A DNA stretch of 64,000 bases from Aalborgiella sp043769295 (GTDB lineage Bacteria > Pseudomonadota > Gammaproteobacteria > Burkholderiales > Burkholderiaceae_C), in the NCBI GenBank assembly GCA_043769295.1, contig JAYVJL010000061.1:17236-81235 (forward strand), written 5' to 3'. Positions 25,835 to 33,771 of this stretch are shown here, piece by piece (positions within the stretch are counted from its first letter, which is position 1; each line of letters begins with the position of its first letter). Position numbers and translations under genes: made by a program. The notes beneath the pieces are model-generated. The model was not told the DNA's origin. It saw only the letters and a list, made by a program, of their open reading frames with translations, and searched no databases.

Positions 25835-26704
25835 TCCGCTGTTAAGCTGAATGAAGTTTTCAACCAGTTGAAGATGCTCTGGCACATTGAGTGCTGGAGC
25901 GTGGCCACAACCGGGTATTTCAACCACCTGCAACAGGCGCTTGAGGCCTGGTCCTCTGAGCTGCATGGCATCGGTTGTTTCGCGCAAAACCAGGTCTGAT
26001 TCAACACCACGCATACACAACACGGGGATGTTGATCGCGTCGTAGTGAGGCCAGATCAAATAATCATCCGGGTGGCTGCTGAACTGCTGCACCATGGCTG
26101 GGTCATAGTGCGGCGTCACGCGACCATCGGGCAGACGGCGCGTTGATGTTTCGGTCAAACGCCGCCACTGCGCATCGCTCAGCCAACCATAAGGTTGGTA
26201 AACCTGCCGAAAAAAAGCTTCAAGCTCCAGCAAGGTGGCAAAGGCCGGCGGGTTGCCAGCATAGGCCTTGATGCGCTCAATCGCGGCTTGCGTAGGCTGT
26301 GGTGCATTGTCATTGAGTACCAAGCTTTCGATGCGATCCTTGAGTGTCGGCTCAAAGTATCCAGCCGCGCAGACCATGCCAATGGCTCCGCCCATTGACG
26401 TTCCGACCCAGTGCAGTTTATCGATGGCCAGTTGGTCAATCAACTCACGGGCGATACCGGCATAGAAGGCGAGACAATACTCGTGTTGCGGGTCGGTGCT
26501 CCACTGACTGAGGCCACGCCCGATCATGTCCGGACAAATAACCCGGTAACCCTGCTTGCTCAGATGTTCAGCCAGTTCATCCATGTCTCGTCCTGTACGG
26601 GCCAAACCATGCCAGGCCATGACGGTGCGCTTATGCTGCGCACCCCATTCTGTGTAATGAATCTCGCGTCCTGAACAGGTCACATAGTTGGACGTATATG
26701 GCAT
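25823..26704 (-). CDS. Alpha/beta hydrolase
   Basis: The 293-residue protein is a cytoplasmic alpha/beta-hydrolase fold enzyme. It shows the oxyanion segment HGLARTGRDMDELA, the nucleophile elbow GTSMGG with catalytic Ser near residue 103, and the His in GCGHAPAL near 267. There is no signal peptide. It is the last gene downstream of a LIV-type ABC cluster on the same strand, 54 bases after a binding-protein gene, so it may act on the imported substrate, for example an ester or hydroxy-acid oligomer. That link is inference. Confidence 0.85.
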   Translation of the reverse strand: MPYTSNYVTCSGREIHYTEWGAQHKRTVMAWHGLARTGRDMDELAEHLSKQGYRVICPDMIGRGLSQWSTDPQHEYCLAFYAGIARELIDQLAIDKLHWVGTSMGGAIGMVCAAGYFEPTLKDRIESLVLNDNAPQPTQAAIERIKAYAGNPPAFATLLELEAFFRQVYQPYGWLSDAQWRRLTETSTRRLPDGRVTPHYDPAMVQQFSSHPDDYLIWPHYDAINIPVLCMRGVESDLVLRETTDAMQLRGPGLKRLLQVVEIPGCGHAPALNVPEHLQLVENFIQLNSGSNL

Positions 26705-26757
26705 TTGGCTGAACTCGCTGAAAGATAATTGGAGGTAATTAACTGGTATTGAAGCGT

Positions 26758-27897
26758 CTATTTAAGTAGCTTGCCGGTACTGCCGATGACCGTCACTTCT
26801 ACATAGCGTGACCCCATTCGATTAGTAGGTGAGTAGCTGACAGTGACGCCACCCGTATCGAATTTATCCATAGATTCCAGGGACTTGGTCACCTTGGCGC
26901 GCGTTGGGTTGGGGCCAGCGCGGCGCAGAGCCTCTACAAGTACTTTGGCTCCTAAAAATTCCTCAAAACTGGTGTAATTGACGAGCTCCTTGGGTGCGTA
27001 TTTTTTCAGCAACGTCTGATATTCGCGCACCACCGCCATATTGGCTCCATAGGGATAGGGAACGACCTGGCTGATACCCAATCCATGCACATTTTTCAAA
27101 CCCGCCAGTTTGACCAATTCGGCAGGATCCACCACCGAAATGTTGTAGAGCTGTGCACGTCCACCACTGTCACGGTAAAGTTTCACAAATGCCGCCGTCG
27201 ATTTGTTGACGGAAATCATGATGATGGCCTGTGCGTCAGATGCCTTGATCAACTTGACGGCCTCTTCCACCTTGTCGGTATTGCGCTCATAACCAGCGGC
27301 TACCGCCAGCTTTAGACGGCGCTTTTCGAGGGCGGTCATGACGCCATGCAGCCCCGCTTTGCCAAAACCATCATCCTGATACATGACAGCGATACGATCC
27401 ATGCCCAAGGTTGTCACCTGCTGGACCATGTGCTCGGTCTCGTCGGCATAACCAGCACGCACATGAAATATCCAGGGATTAAAAGGATTACGCAATGACT
27501 CACCGCCCGTATACGGGGCCACCAGCGCAGCACCTCCGGCTTCCAGCACACCATCAGTGAGCAATTGCGTCACATTCGCCGTACCCGCAAAACCAAACAA
27601 GGCCACGACTTCAGGCTGAGCCAACATGTCACGCGTGAGGCGGACGGTTTCAGCGACTTTATAGCCATCATCGGCCACCACATGCCGGATTTTTGCACCA
27701 TGAATACCACCTTGCGCATTGATGGCATCGAAGTAGATTTGTCCACCCACGACCATCTGATGACCCGTACTGGCCAGCACACCAGACAGCGGTGCGACTT
27801 GACCAATCACCAACTCTGCAGCGCCAACCAGTCCGCTCAAACTACACAGCATCAACGCCAACACCCTCTGTCGACCCCATATTGAACATGCTTTCAT
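26758..27897 (-). CDS. ABC transporter substrate-binding protein, LIV type
   Basis: This 379-residue periplasmic protein has a signal peptide (VLALMLCSLSGLVGAAE) and a type 1 periplasmic binding fold (VIGQVAPLSGVLASTGHQMVVGGQIYFDAIN, read in parts). It is the second binding protein of the locus and sits immediately after the LivM-like permease gene. Only part of the sequence resembles the first binding protein at 32416-33618, so the two may have different ligands. Many such proteins in betaproteobacteria bind aromatic or short-chain organic acids rather than leucine. Confidence 0.9.
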   Translation of the reverse strand: MKACSIWGRQRVLALMLCSLSGLVGAAELVIGQVAPLSGVLASTGHQMVVGGQIYFDAINAQGGIHGAKIRHVVADDGYKVAETVRLTRDMLAQPEVVALFGFAGTANVTQLLTDGVLEAGGAALVAPYTGGESLRNPFNPWIFHVRAGYADETEHMVQQVTTLGMDRIAVMYQDDGFGKAGLHGVMTALEKRRLKLAVAAGYERNTDKVEEAVKLIKASDAQAIIMISVNKSTAAFVKLYRDSGGRAQLYNISVVDPAELVKLAGLKNVHGLGISQVVPYPYGANMAVVREYQTLLKKYAPKELVNYTSFEEFLGAKVLVEALRRAGPNPTRAKVTKSLESMDKFDTGGVTVSYSPTNRMGSRYVEVTVIGSTGKLLK

Positions 27898-27940
27898 GAT
27901 TTGTTCCCGGTTTTTTGGCCTGTTTCAGGCTTTACTTAAT

Positions 27941-29014
27941 TTATTTAAATTCCTTGTCTCGCATGGCCCTCAGTCGTCCCACGACGCCAGTGGGAAAGTA
28001 ATAAACAGAGAGTACGAATAGCACACCCAGCCAGAGCAACCAGCGATCAGGTGAGAGTAAAGCGGACAGCCATGGCCATGCGCTTGCCGCTTCACTCCCC
28101 AACCGCAACAGATCCTGGAGATAACTTTGTGCCACCAAAAAGAGTGCCGCACCAATAGCTGCACCATATATAGTGCCCATGCCCCCAATCACCACGATCA
28201 GAAGAACATCCATCATGATCTCGAAAGACAAGGAGGTATCTGGCCCGTTGTAACGCAGCCAGAGTGCCAGCATGGCTCCTGCCAAGCAGGCAAATAATGC
28301 AGATAAGATGCTGGAGGTTGTGCGATAAACCACCACTCGATAGCCGATAGCTTCCGCCCGAAATTCATTCTCACGAATCGCCTGTAGAACGCGGCCAAAG
28401 GGTGAATTCACAATACGCAGTAAAGCCAGCAACAGTACCAACGCCGTCACAAACAACAAGTAGTAACACAACAGTCGTCCATCCAGCATGACACCCAGAA
28501 AGGGTTCCTCTCGAAATTCAAAACTGGAGGATAAGACCTCTGGCAGCTTGAAGGTCAGACCATCTTCCCCTCCCGTGATGTCCGACAGTTGCGACGCCAA
28601 TGTCAAAAAAGCGGAAGCCACTGCCAGTGTGATCATTGCAAAAAATATGGCTCGCACTCTTAACGAAAACAACCCCACCAGCAACGCCAATAAAAAGGAA
28701 ATCACCAGCGATGAAACCAAACCCACAGCCATCGCCCCCCACGTTGGTCCCATGCGTGTGGTGGCGACAGCAATGCCATAAGCACCAATGCCGAAAAACA
28801 TGGTGTGCGCAAAACTGACGATGCCCGTGTAACCAAGCAATAGGTCAAAACTGGCCACCAGTACGATGAACACCAGCACTTTGGCAGCCACATTCAAGGC
28901 CTTGACGCCAGGGAAAATAAAGGGAGCACCCGCCAATGCAATCAGCAGAACGACCAACATGATCGACAGCACGCGACTGCGGGGAAAATCATTAGACAGC
29001 AACCTTGTCAACAT
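27941..29014 (-). CDS. LIV-type ABC transporter permease, LivM-like
   Basis: This 357-residue inner-membrane permease of the LivM branch has about ten hydrophobic segments, the family block GYTGIVSFAHTMFFGIGAYG, and the coupling-loop EAA-like region FGRVLQAIRENEFRAEAIGY near the C-terminal half. It should pair with the LivH-like permease encoded 24 bases upstream. It belongs to the sigma54-controlled operon. Confidence 0.92.
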   Translation of the reverse strand: MLTRLLSNDFPRSRVLSIMLVVLLIALAGAPFIFPGVKALNVAAKVLVFIVLVASFDLLLGYTGIVSFAHTMFFGIGAYGIAVATTRMGPTWGAMAVGLVSSLVISFLLALLVGLFSLRVRAIFFAMITLAVASAFLTLASQLSDITGGEDGLTFKLPEVLSSSFEFREEPFLGVMLDGRLLCYYLLFVTALVLLLALLRIVNSPFGRVLQAIRENEFRAEAIGYRVVVYRTTSSILSALFACLAGAMLALWLRYNGPDTSLSFEIMMDVLLIVVIGGMGTIYGAAIGAALFLVAQSYLQDLLRLGSEAASAWPWLSALLSPDRWLLWLGVLFVLSVYYFPTGVVGRLRAMRDKEFK

Positions 29015-29038
29015 ATATCAAACCTTGTTAGGTAGGGG

Positions 29039-30034
29039 CTATCGGTTCGCCACGGGGTAAACACCCTGTGGTCGCCATAGCAAAATAGCCACCATGAGCG
29101 CGATGTTGGAGAACAACGCGACCTTGGGAACCAAAAATCCGGTGTAATTGGCCATCAATCCCACCAGTAGTGCGCCGATCAAAGCACCCCCGGTAGAACC
29201 TAAACCTCCAATGATGATCACGATAAAGATCAACACATTGACCTGTGCGCCAAGTTGCGGTGTGACGTTTTGTTGGTAAAGCCCCCACATCACACCGCCC
29301 AGACCTGCCAATGCGCTACCCACCACAAACACACCAATAAACAGGCGCTTGATGCGATAGCCGAGCGATTCAACCATCTCACGATCTTGCACACCAGCGC
29401 GGATGAGCAAACCAATCTTGGTGCGGCTCAAGGTCCAAGCCAGAACGGCAAACACGAGAAAACCAACCAACACAGCCAAAAGTCGATACCTCTCTATCGC
29501 TGCGTCACCCAACAACAGTGACCCCCGCAGACCTTCGGGAAGCGGCAGTGCAATTTGCTGTGGACCCCAAATCACTTTGATGAGTTCCTCTCCAATGATC
29601 ATGCCGCCCATGGTGATCAAGATTTGTTTGAGATGCTGACCATAAACGGGCCGCACAATAAAACGCTCAAACGCCAGACCAACAGTACCCGCGACCAACA
29701 TGGCCACAAGCATCGCCACAAATACCGCCGTGAGATTACGTACCAGGTCCTGCGAACCGGTCCAGTCGCCCATCAGGCCAAACACGGTTGTAGCCATAAA
29801 AGCACCCAACGCGATAAAGACACCATGACCGAAGTTGAGCACATCCATCAGCCCAAAAACCAGTGTTAGGCCGGAGGCGATGATGAAGATGATCATGCCC
29901 ATGGCCAGACCCGCCACCGTCAATGTCAACCAAGTCGATACCGAGCCTATGAAGGGCAAGACCAGCAACGCCAGCAGCGGCGCCAGCATTAAGGGTTTCC
30001 AGTCAAAGTCCAGTTGTTTCAAAGCCTGTTTCAT
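29039..30034 (-). CDS. LIV-type ABC transporter permease, LivH-like
   Basis: The 331-residue LivH-like permease has eight or more hydrophobic helices, the GLTLVFGLMDVLNFGHGVFIALGAF block (read in parts) and the coupling loop RTKIGLLIRAGVQDREMVESLGY. An N-terminal extension with FDWKPLMLAPLLALLVLPF gives an additional membrane helix, common in betaproteobacterial members. Its start overlaps the stop of the LivF-like gene by 4 bases (ATGA), so translation is coupled. Confidence 0.92.
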   Translation of the reverse strand: MKQALKQLDFDWKPLMLAPLLALLVLPFIGSVSTWLTLTVAGLAMGMIIFIIASGLTLVFGLMDVLNFGHGVFIALGAFMATTVFGLMGDWTGSQDLVRNLTAVFVAMLVAMLVAGTVGLAFERFIVRPVYGQHLKQILITMGGMIIGEELIKVIWGPQQIALPLPEGLRGSLLLGDAAIERYRLLAVLVGFLVFAVLAWTLSRTKIGLLIRAGVQDREMVESLGYRIKRLFIGVFVVGSALAGLGGVMWGLYQQNVTPQLGAQVNVLIFIVIIIGGLGSTGGALIGALLVGLMANYTGFLVPKVALFSNIALMVAILLWRPQGVYPVANR

Positions 30035-30756
30035 ATTGCCAACCCCAGCAGCGACTGCTGCAATTCTTCATCTTCAGCCAACGCGTGCATCGACCCCGCA
30101 TGCACGACGCGCCCGTTGTCCATCACGGCCACTTGGTCACCCAGACGTTTTGCAAAATTGATGTTTTGCTCCACCAGCAAAATAGTGGTGCCAGTCGCCT
30201 TGAGCTGGGCAAACGCGTCGATCATGTTGTTGATGATGGCGGGTGCCAAGCCCTTGCTGGGTTCGTCAACAATGAGCAAATCACGGGGCTCTACAATGGC
30301 GCGTGCGACCGCCAGCATTTGCTTTTGTCCGCCAGAGAGCTTGCCTGCCGGATGATTCCAGAATTTCTCCACGGCAGGAAAGAGTGAAAATATCCACCTC
30401 AATCGAGCTTCGTCTATCTGGCTGGCGCGCTTGGCCTGACGCGCAGCGAGCAACATGTTTTCTTTGACGGTAAGATCAGAAAATATGCCCATATTCTCGG
30501 GGACATAGGCGATGTTCAAACCAGCGATCTCCGGCGTACTCAAAGCAGTGATGTCTTGCTCGCCAAATGTCACCCGCCCTTGGCTGGCATGCCACAAGCC
30601 CATAATGGTGCGTAATGTGGTCGTTTTTCCTGCACCATTGCGCCCCAACAGCATGGTAAGCTGACCCTGTGCCACAGCGAGGTCTACGCCATGCAGGATG
30701 TGATATGCCCCTATATGTGTATGGACATCCGACAGCGTTAGAAGGTTAGCACTCAT
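30031..30756 (-). CDS. LIV-type ABC transporter ATPase, LivF-like
   Basis: This 241-residue ATPase has Walker A GRNGAGKTTT, Q-loop region, signature LSGGQKQMLAVARA and Walker B DLLIVDEPSKGLAP. The order and the short length match LivF. It overlaps the neighbouring genes by 4 bases at both ends, which indicates tight operon structure with the LivG-like ATPase and the LivH-like permease. Confidence 0.93.
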   Translation of the reverse strand: MSANLLTLSDVHTHIGAYHILHGVDLAVAQGQLTMLLGRNGAGKTTTLRTIMGLWHASQGRVTFGEQDITALSTPEIAGLNIAYVPENMGIFSDLTVKENMLLAARQAKRASQIDEARLRWIFSLFPAVEKFWNHPAGKLSGGQKQMLAVARAIVEPRDLLIVDEPSKGLAPAIINNMIDAFAQLKATGTTILLVEQNINFAKRLGDQVAVMDNGRVVHAGSMHALAEDEELQQSLLGLAI

Positions 30757-31535
30757 GCAAACTCCTTCGTTGGTGCAGGTGCCACACCCAAATAGGCTTC
30801 TTGCACAATCGGAGAAGCAATTACTGTTGCCGGATCACCATCTGCCACCAGCGAACCATTATGCAAAACAATGATGCGGTCGGCCAGTTCCCGCACCACA
30901 TCCATTTTGTGTTCGACCAATAAAATTGTTTTACGCTTGTCTTCCTTGAGCTTTCGAATCAAGTCCAAGATAACCGGTGCTTCATCGGCACTCATGCCCG
31001 CTGTGGGCTCATCAAACATGAACACCAACGGATCCAAAGCCATCAACAACGCAACCTCAAGCTTGCGTTGATCACCATGCGGCAAACTGGCCACAGGCGT
31101 AGCCTGTTTGTCAGTCATCGCGACATTTTCCAAGATTTCATGCGCTCGCGCCGTGAGGCCAGCATGGTCGCTCCAGATGCTCCACAGATTCAGGCCGCGC
31201 TTGTGCGGGCCTTCGCGGGCAGCTTGTACCGCTAGTCGCACATTTTCCAGAACAGTGAGGTTAGGGAACAAATTGGTCAGCTGAAATGCGCGTCCTAAAC
31301 CAGCACGCGTACGCTCTGACACTGGCAACCCGGACAAATCGCGGCCATTTAAATGCACCGTTCCGGCCGTCGCCCTGAGCTGCCCTGAGATGAGGTTGAA
31401 ATAGGTTGTTTTCCCAGCTCCGTTCGGGCCAACGATCGCCGTCAACGTGCCTGATTCAAAACTACAGCTAACATTGTTGACCGCCACATGACCACCGAAA
31501 CGGATAGTCAAATCACGGGTTGTGAGCAAACTCAT
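30753..31535 (-). CDS. LIV-type ABC transporter ATPase, LivG-like
   Basis: The 260-residue ATPase has Walker A GPNGAGKTTYFN, the LivG-type segment FQLTNLFPNLTVLENVRLAV, a reduced signature region SLPHGDQRKLEVALLMA and Walker B DPLVFMFDEPTAGMS. I place the start at 31535 (MSLLTTRDLTIRFGG) since this is the family N-terminus; a frame open to 31730 runs into the pseudogene. The PHB depolymerase remnant lies 16 bases upstream. Confidence 0.92.
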   Translation of the reverse strand: MSLLTTRDLTIRFGGHVAVNNVSCSFESGTLTAIVGPNGAGKTTYFNLISGQLRATAGTVHLNGRDLSGLPVSERTRAGLGRAFQLTNLFPNLTVLENVRLAVQAAREGPHKRGLNLWSIWSDHAGLTARAHEILENVAMTDKQATPVASLPHGDQRKLEVALLMALDPLVFMFDEPTAGMSADEAPVILDLIRKLKEDKRKTILLVEHKMDVVRELADRIIVLHNGSLVADGDPATVIASPIVQEAYLGVAPAPTKEFA

Positions 31536-31551
31536 AAAGCAAGATTCTTTC

Positions 31552-32330
31552 TCATGGACAAGTTTTGACAATATAGTAGCCAGGGGCTGTTCCACTAGTG
31601 AGTTGATCCACCATCGCCTTGAGTGCAGCCATTTGCGGCCCTGATTTTTTTGCATAGTTGGCACTGTCATAGCCCCACCAATCCCAGCAACTATTGGTTG
31701 CTGCCAGGCTGGTCTGGGGATAAAGAACAACCATATTGTTGGTATCGGTCCAACGGTTATAGCCCGTGTTGCGCGGATTTAATGGACCATAAACGTGCTT
31801 GAGAATCTCGCCGGCAAGATCGTAGTTGCAGTCATTGATGTAGGGCGCACCCTTCACAGAGCAATTGCTGCCATAGTCTTCTGTCACCATGGCATGTTCG
31901 CTGGCCAGATCCTTCTTGTATGCAATATTCGCAATCGGCATATAGCTTTGATAGTAGGTCTTGAGATCATCCATGACCGGCGTTTTAATCACACTGTCCA
32001 ACGTTCCCGAGAAAAGATAAACCCTGGACCCATTCAGGTTAGATGTTGCGTCAATCAAACCACTCGTGGCCCAACTATGGGTTGTGGTCACCAAGTTGCT
32101 GACGGGGATACTGGTGCTGCGCTTCATGCAGCGCCCTTCTTAAATGTAGAAGAATAGGCTACATGGAGTTGAACCGCCATATAACCGCCAGATGAGAGGC
32201 CCGACAAACTGGTTTGTGATTTGTCCATCACCAATTGCGGCAGTGGTACCGCCAGCGCGGTTACCGATACCATTGAGGCCATCAAAACAGCGACTGCGTT
32301 GCGTCTTCTCATAAACAAAGTCACCGCCAT
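31552..32330 (-). pseudogene. Broken poly(3-hydroxybutyrate) depolymerase gene
   Basis: Two frames on the same strand together resemble the secreted esterase/PHB depolymerase family (PF10503-like) of Comamonadaceae. The first (32124-32330) has a signal peptide and the lipase box GLSSGGYMAVQL. It stops after KKGAA. The second (31552-32127) continues with SIPVSNLV, SGTLDSV and SEHAMVTEDYG, which would carry the catalytic Asp and His, and ends NRWTDTNNMVVLYPQ and WDWWGYDSANYAKKSGPQM. Compared with homologues as I recall them, about 25 residues are lost at the frame break and about 60 between HVYGPLNPRN and TGYNRW. The gene lies inside the ABC operon. Two deletions plus a frameshift make an active enzyme unlikely. 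Confidence 0.7.
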
Positions 32331-32370
32331 CGTATTTTTCCTATCATTCTTGGGACAAAAAGATGCCCTC

Positions 32371-32390
32371 GCCCCTCATGTTTGAGGGGC
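32371..32390 (-). terminator. Hairpin after the first binding-protein gene
   Basis: An 8-bp GC-rich stem, GCCCCTCA-tgtt-TGAGGGGC, lies 26 bases after the stop of the binding-protein gene. On the minus strand no direct T-run follows, so it may protect the upstream mRNA or partially terminate rather than end transcription. Confidence 0.5.
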
Positions 32391-32415
32391 TTGATTCTTC
32401 GCAGAAAGGCCAGGG

Positions 32416-33618
32416 TTAGCGTTTGTTACGGATAGGGATATTCATCTCTTCCGCTTTGATTTCATGTACAAGCTCAGGCACACCCCAAGCAAATGCCGGG
32501 TCCACCTTGATCTTGAAATGGTACATGCTTTGCATGGCTTGATGGTCTTCCTTGCGGAACGTCATCTTGCCTTTTGGCGTGTCAAAGCTCATGCCTTCCA
32601 TCGTTTTGATCAAGGTATTTGCGGAGGCATCTCCATTGGATTTTTTCAGCGCAGTCACAACGGCCATCGCGGCGGAGAAACCGCCTGCCGTAAAGAAATC
32701 GGGTGGCGATTTAAACTGTTTGTAATGCTGAGCAACCATGGCCTCATTGACTGGGTTTTTCGGCATTCCGAAATAATAATAGGCGGCACCTTCCATACCT
32801 GGAAACTGCTTATAGGCCGTCATCGCTGGCAAAATATTGCCACCAGTCGCGATTTCGATGTTGTAGCGCTTCAAGTCCATATCAGCAATTTTGAACGGAT
32901 TCCCGCCAGCCCAAATGATGAAGATGACCTTTCGACCCGGTTGATCCTTGAGTTTATCTATCAAGCGCTGAGCCCCTGCCGTGAAATCAGTGGTTGCCGG
33001 CGGTAAAAACTCCTCATGAACCAACTTGGCTTTTTTGATGGCCTCCCTGAAGGCTTTGACCCCATCACGTCCAAAAGCTGAATCTTGCGCCAGGGTGGCA
33101 ATCGTAACGCCCGCTTTGTCAAGCGCCACGGCATTGGCAATGGCGTCTTGTGAGCTATTACGACCTGTGCGGAAAATGTATTTATTCCACTTATCGCCCG
33201 TGATTGAATCAGCCACAGCGGGCTCTACCAACAGGATTTTTTTGTACTCTTCAGCAACTGGCAACATGGCCAGCGCAACAGGTGAGGCCGTCGGACCCAC
33301 AGCCAAGTCCACTTTATCATCACCGTAGGCAGCGGCTAGCAGGCTCTTACCCAAATCGGGTTTGCCTTGGTCATCTTTTTCAATCACGATCAACTTTTTA
33401 CCGGCCACCACCATGGTGCCGCCCGTGGCGTAATCCAAACCCATCAGAAAACCAGTAGCAGTTTGTTTACCGTACGCCTCCAAGGGACCCGTCTTGCTAT
33501 AAATATGGGCAATCTTGATTTGTTTATCTTGACTGTACGCCAGCGGCGTGGCCAGCGCGCTGGCTAGTGCTGCAACAACAATAAACGAGGCGCGAGCGAC
33601 CAAAGTACGACGATGCAT
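32416..33618 (-). CDS. ABC transporter substrate-binding protein, sigma54-controlled
   Basis: This 400-residue periplasmic binding protein has a signal peptide ending LATPLAYSQ and a type 1 fold (IKIAHIYSKTGPLEAYGKQTATGFLMG, read in parts; LGKSLLAAAYGDDKVDLAVGPTAS). It resembles LIV-type binding proteins whose ligands are often aromatic or hydroxy acids. It is the first gene after the sigma54-type promoter at 33655-33670 and has a GGAGACAC site ahead of its ATG. It is the first of two binding proteins in the operon. Confidence 0.92.
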   Translation of the reverse strand: MHRRTLVARASFIVVAALASALATPLAYSQDKQIKIAHIYSKTGPLEAYGKQTATGFLMGLDYATGGTMVVAGKKLIVIEKDDQGKPDLGKSLLAAAYGDDKVDLAVGPTASPVALAMLPVAEEYKKILLVEPAVADSITGDKWNKYIFRTGRNSSQDAIANAVALDKAGVTIATLAQDSAFGRDGVKAFREAIKKAKLVHEEFLPPATTDFTAGAQRLIDKLKDQPGRKVIFIIWAGGNPFKIADMDLKRYNIEIATGGNILPAMTAYKQFPGMEGAAYYYFGMPKNPVNEAMVAQHYKQFKSPPDFFTAGGFSAAMAVVTALKKSNGDASANTLIKTMEGMSFDTPKGKMTFRKEDHQAMQSMYHFKIKVDPAFAWGVPELVHEIKAEEMNIPIRNKR

Positions 33619-33654
33619 ATGTGTCTCCTATTATGATAATTAACAGACAAGACA

Positions 33655-33670
33655 TGCATCAAACATGCCA
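33655..33670 (-). promoter_or_regulatory. Sigma54-type -24/-12 promoter
   Basis: On the minus strand, TGGCATGTTTGATGCA has the invariant GG and GC dinucleotides separated by exactly 10 bases, matching the TGGCAC-N5-TTGCA consensus at most key positions. It lies 37 bases before the binding-protein ATG. The gene next upstream encodes a sigma54 activator, which strongly supports the call. Confidence 0.7.
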
Positions 33671-33742
33671 CATTGCAACCTATTGATTTTATTAAAATAA
33701 ATTCTTTTAAATTTAAATTTGTATGATATGCATACATAAATA

Positions 33743-33761
33743 ATGTCTATTTATTAGACAT
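33743..33761. promoter_or_regulatory. Candidate upstream activator site
   Basis: The perfect 19-base palindrome ATGTCTATTTATTAGACAT (7-base arms, 5-base centre) sits about 75-100 bases upstream of the sigma54-type promoter, a usual distance for an enhancer-binding protein. It lies between the activator gene and the promoter. Confidence 0.5.
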
Positions 33762-33771
33762 ATGTATTTTA

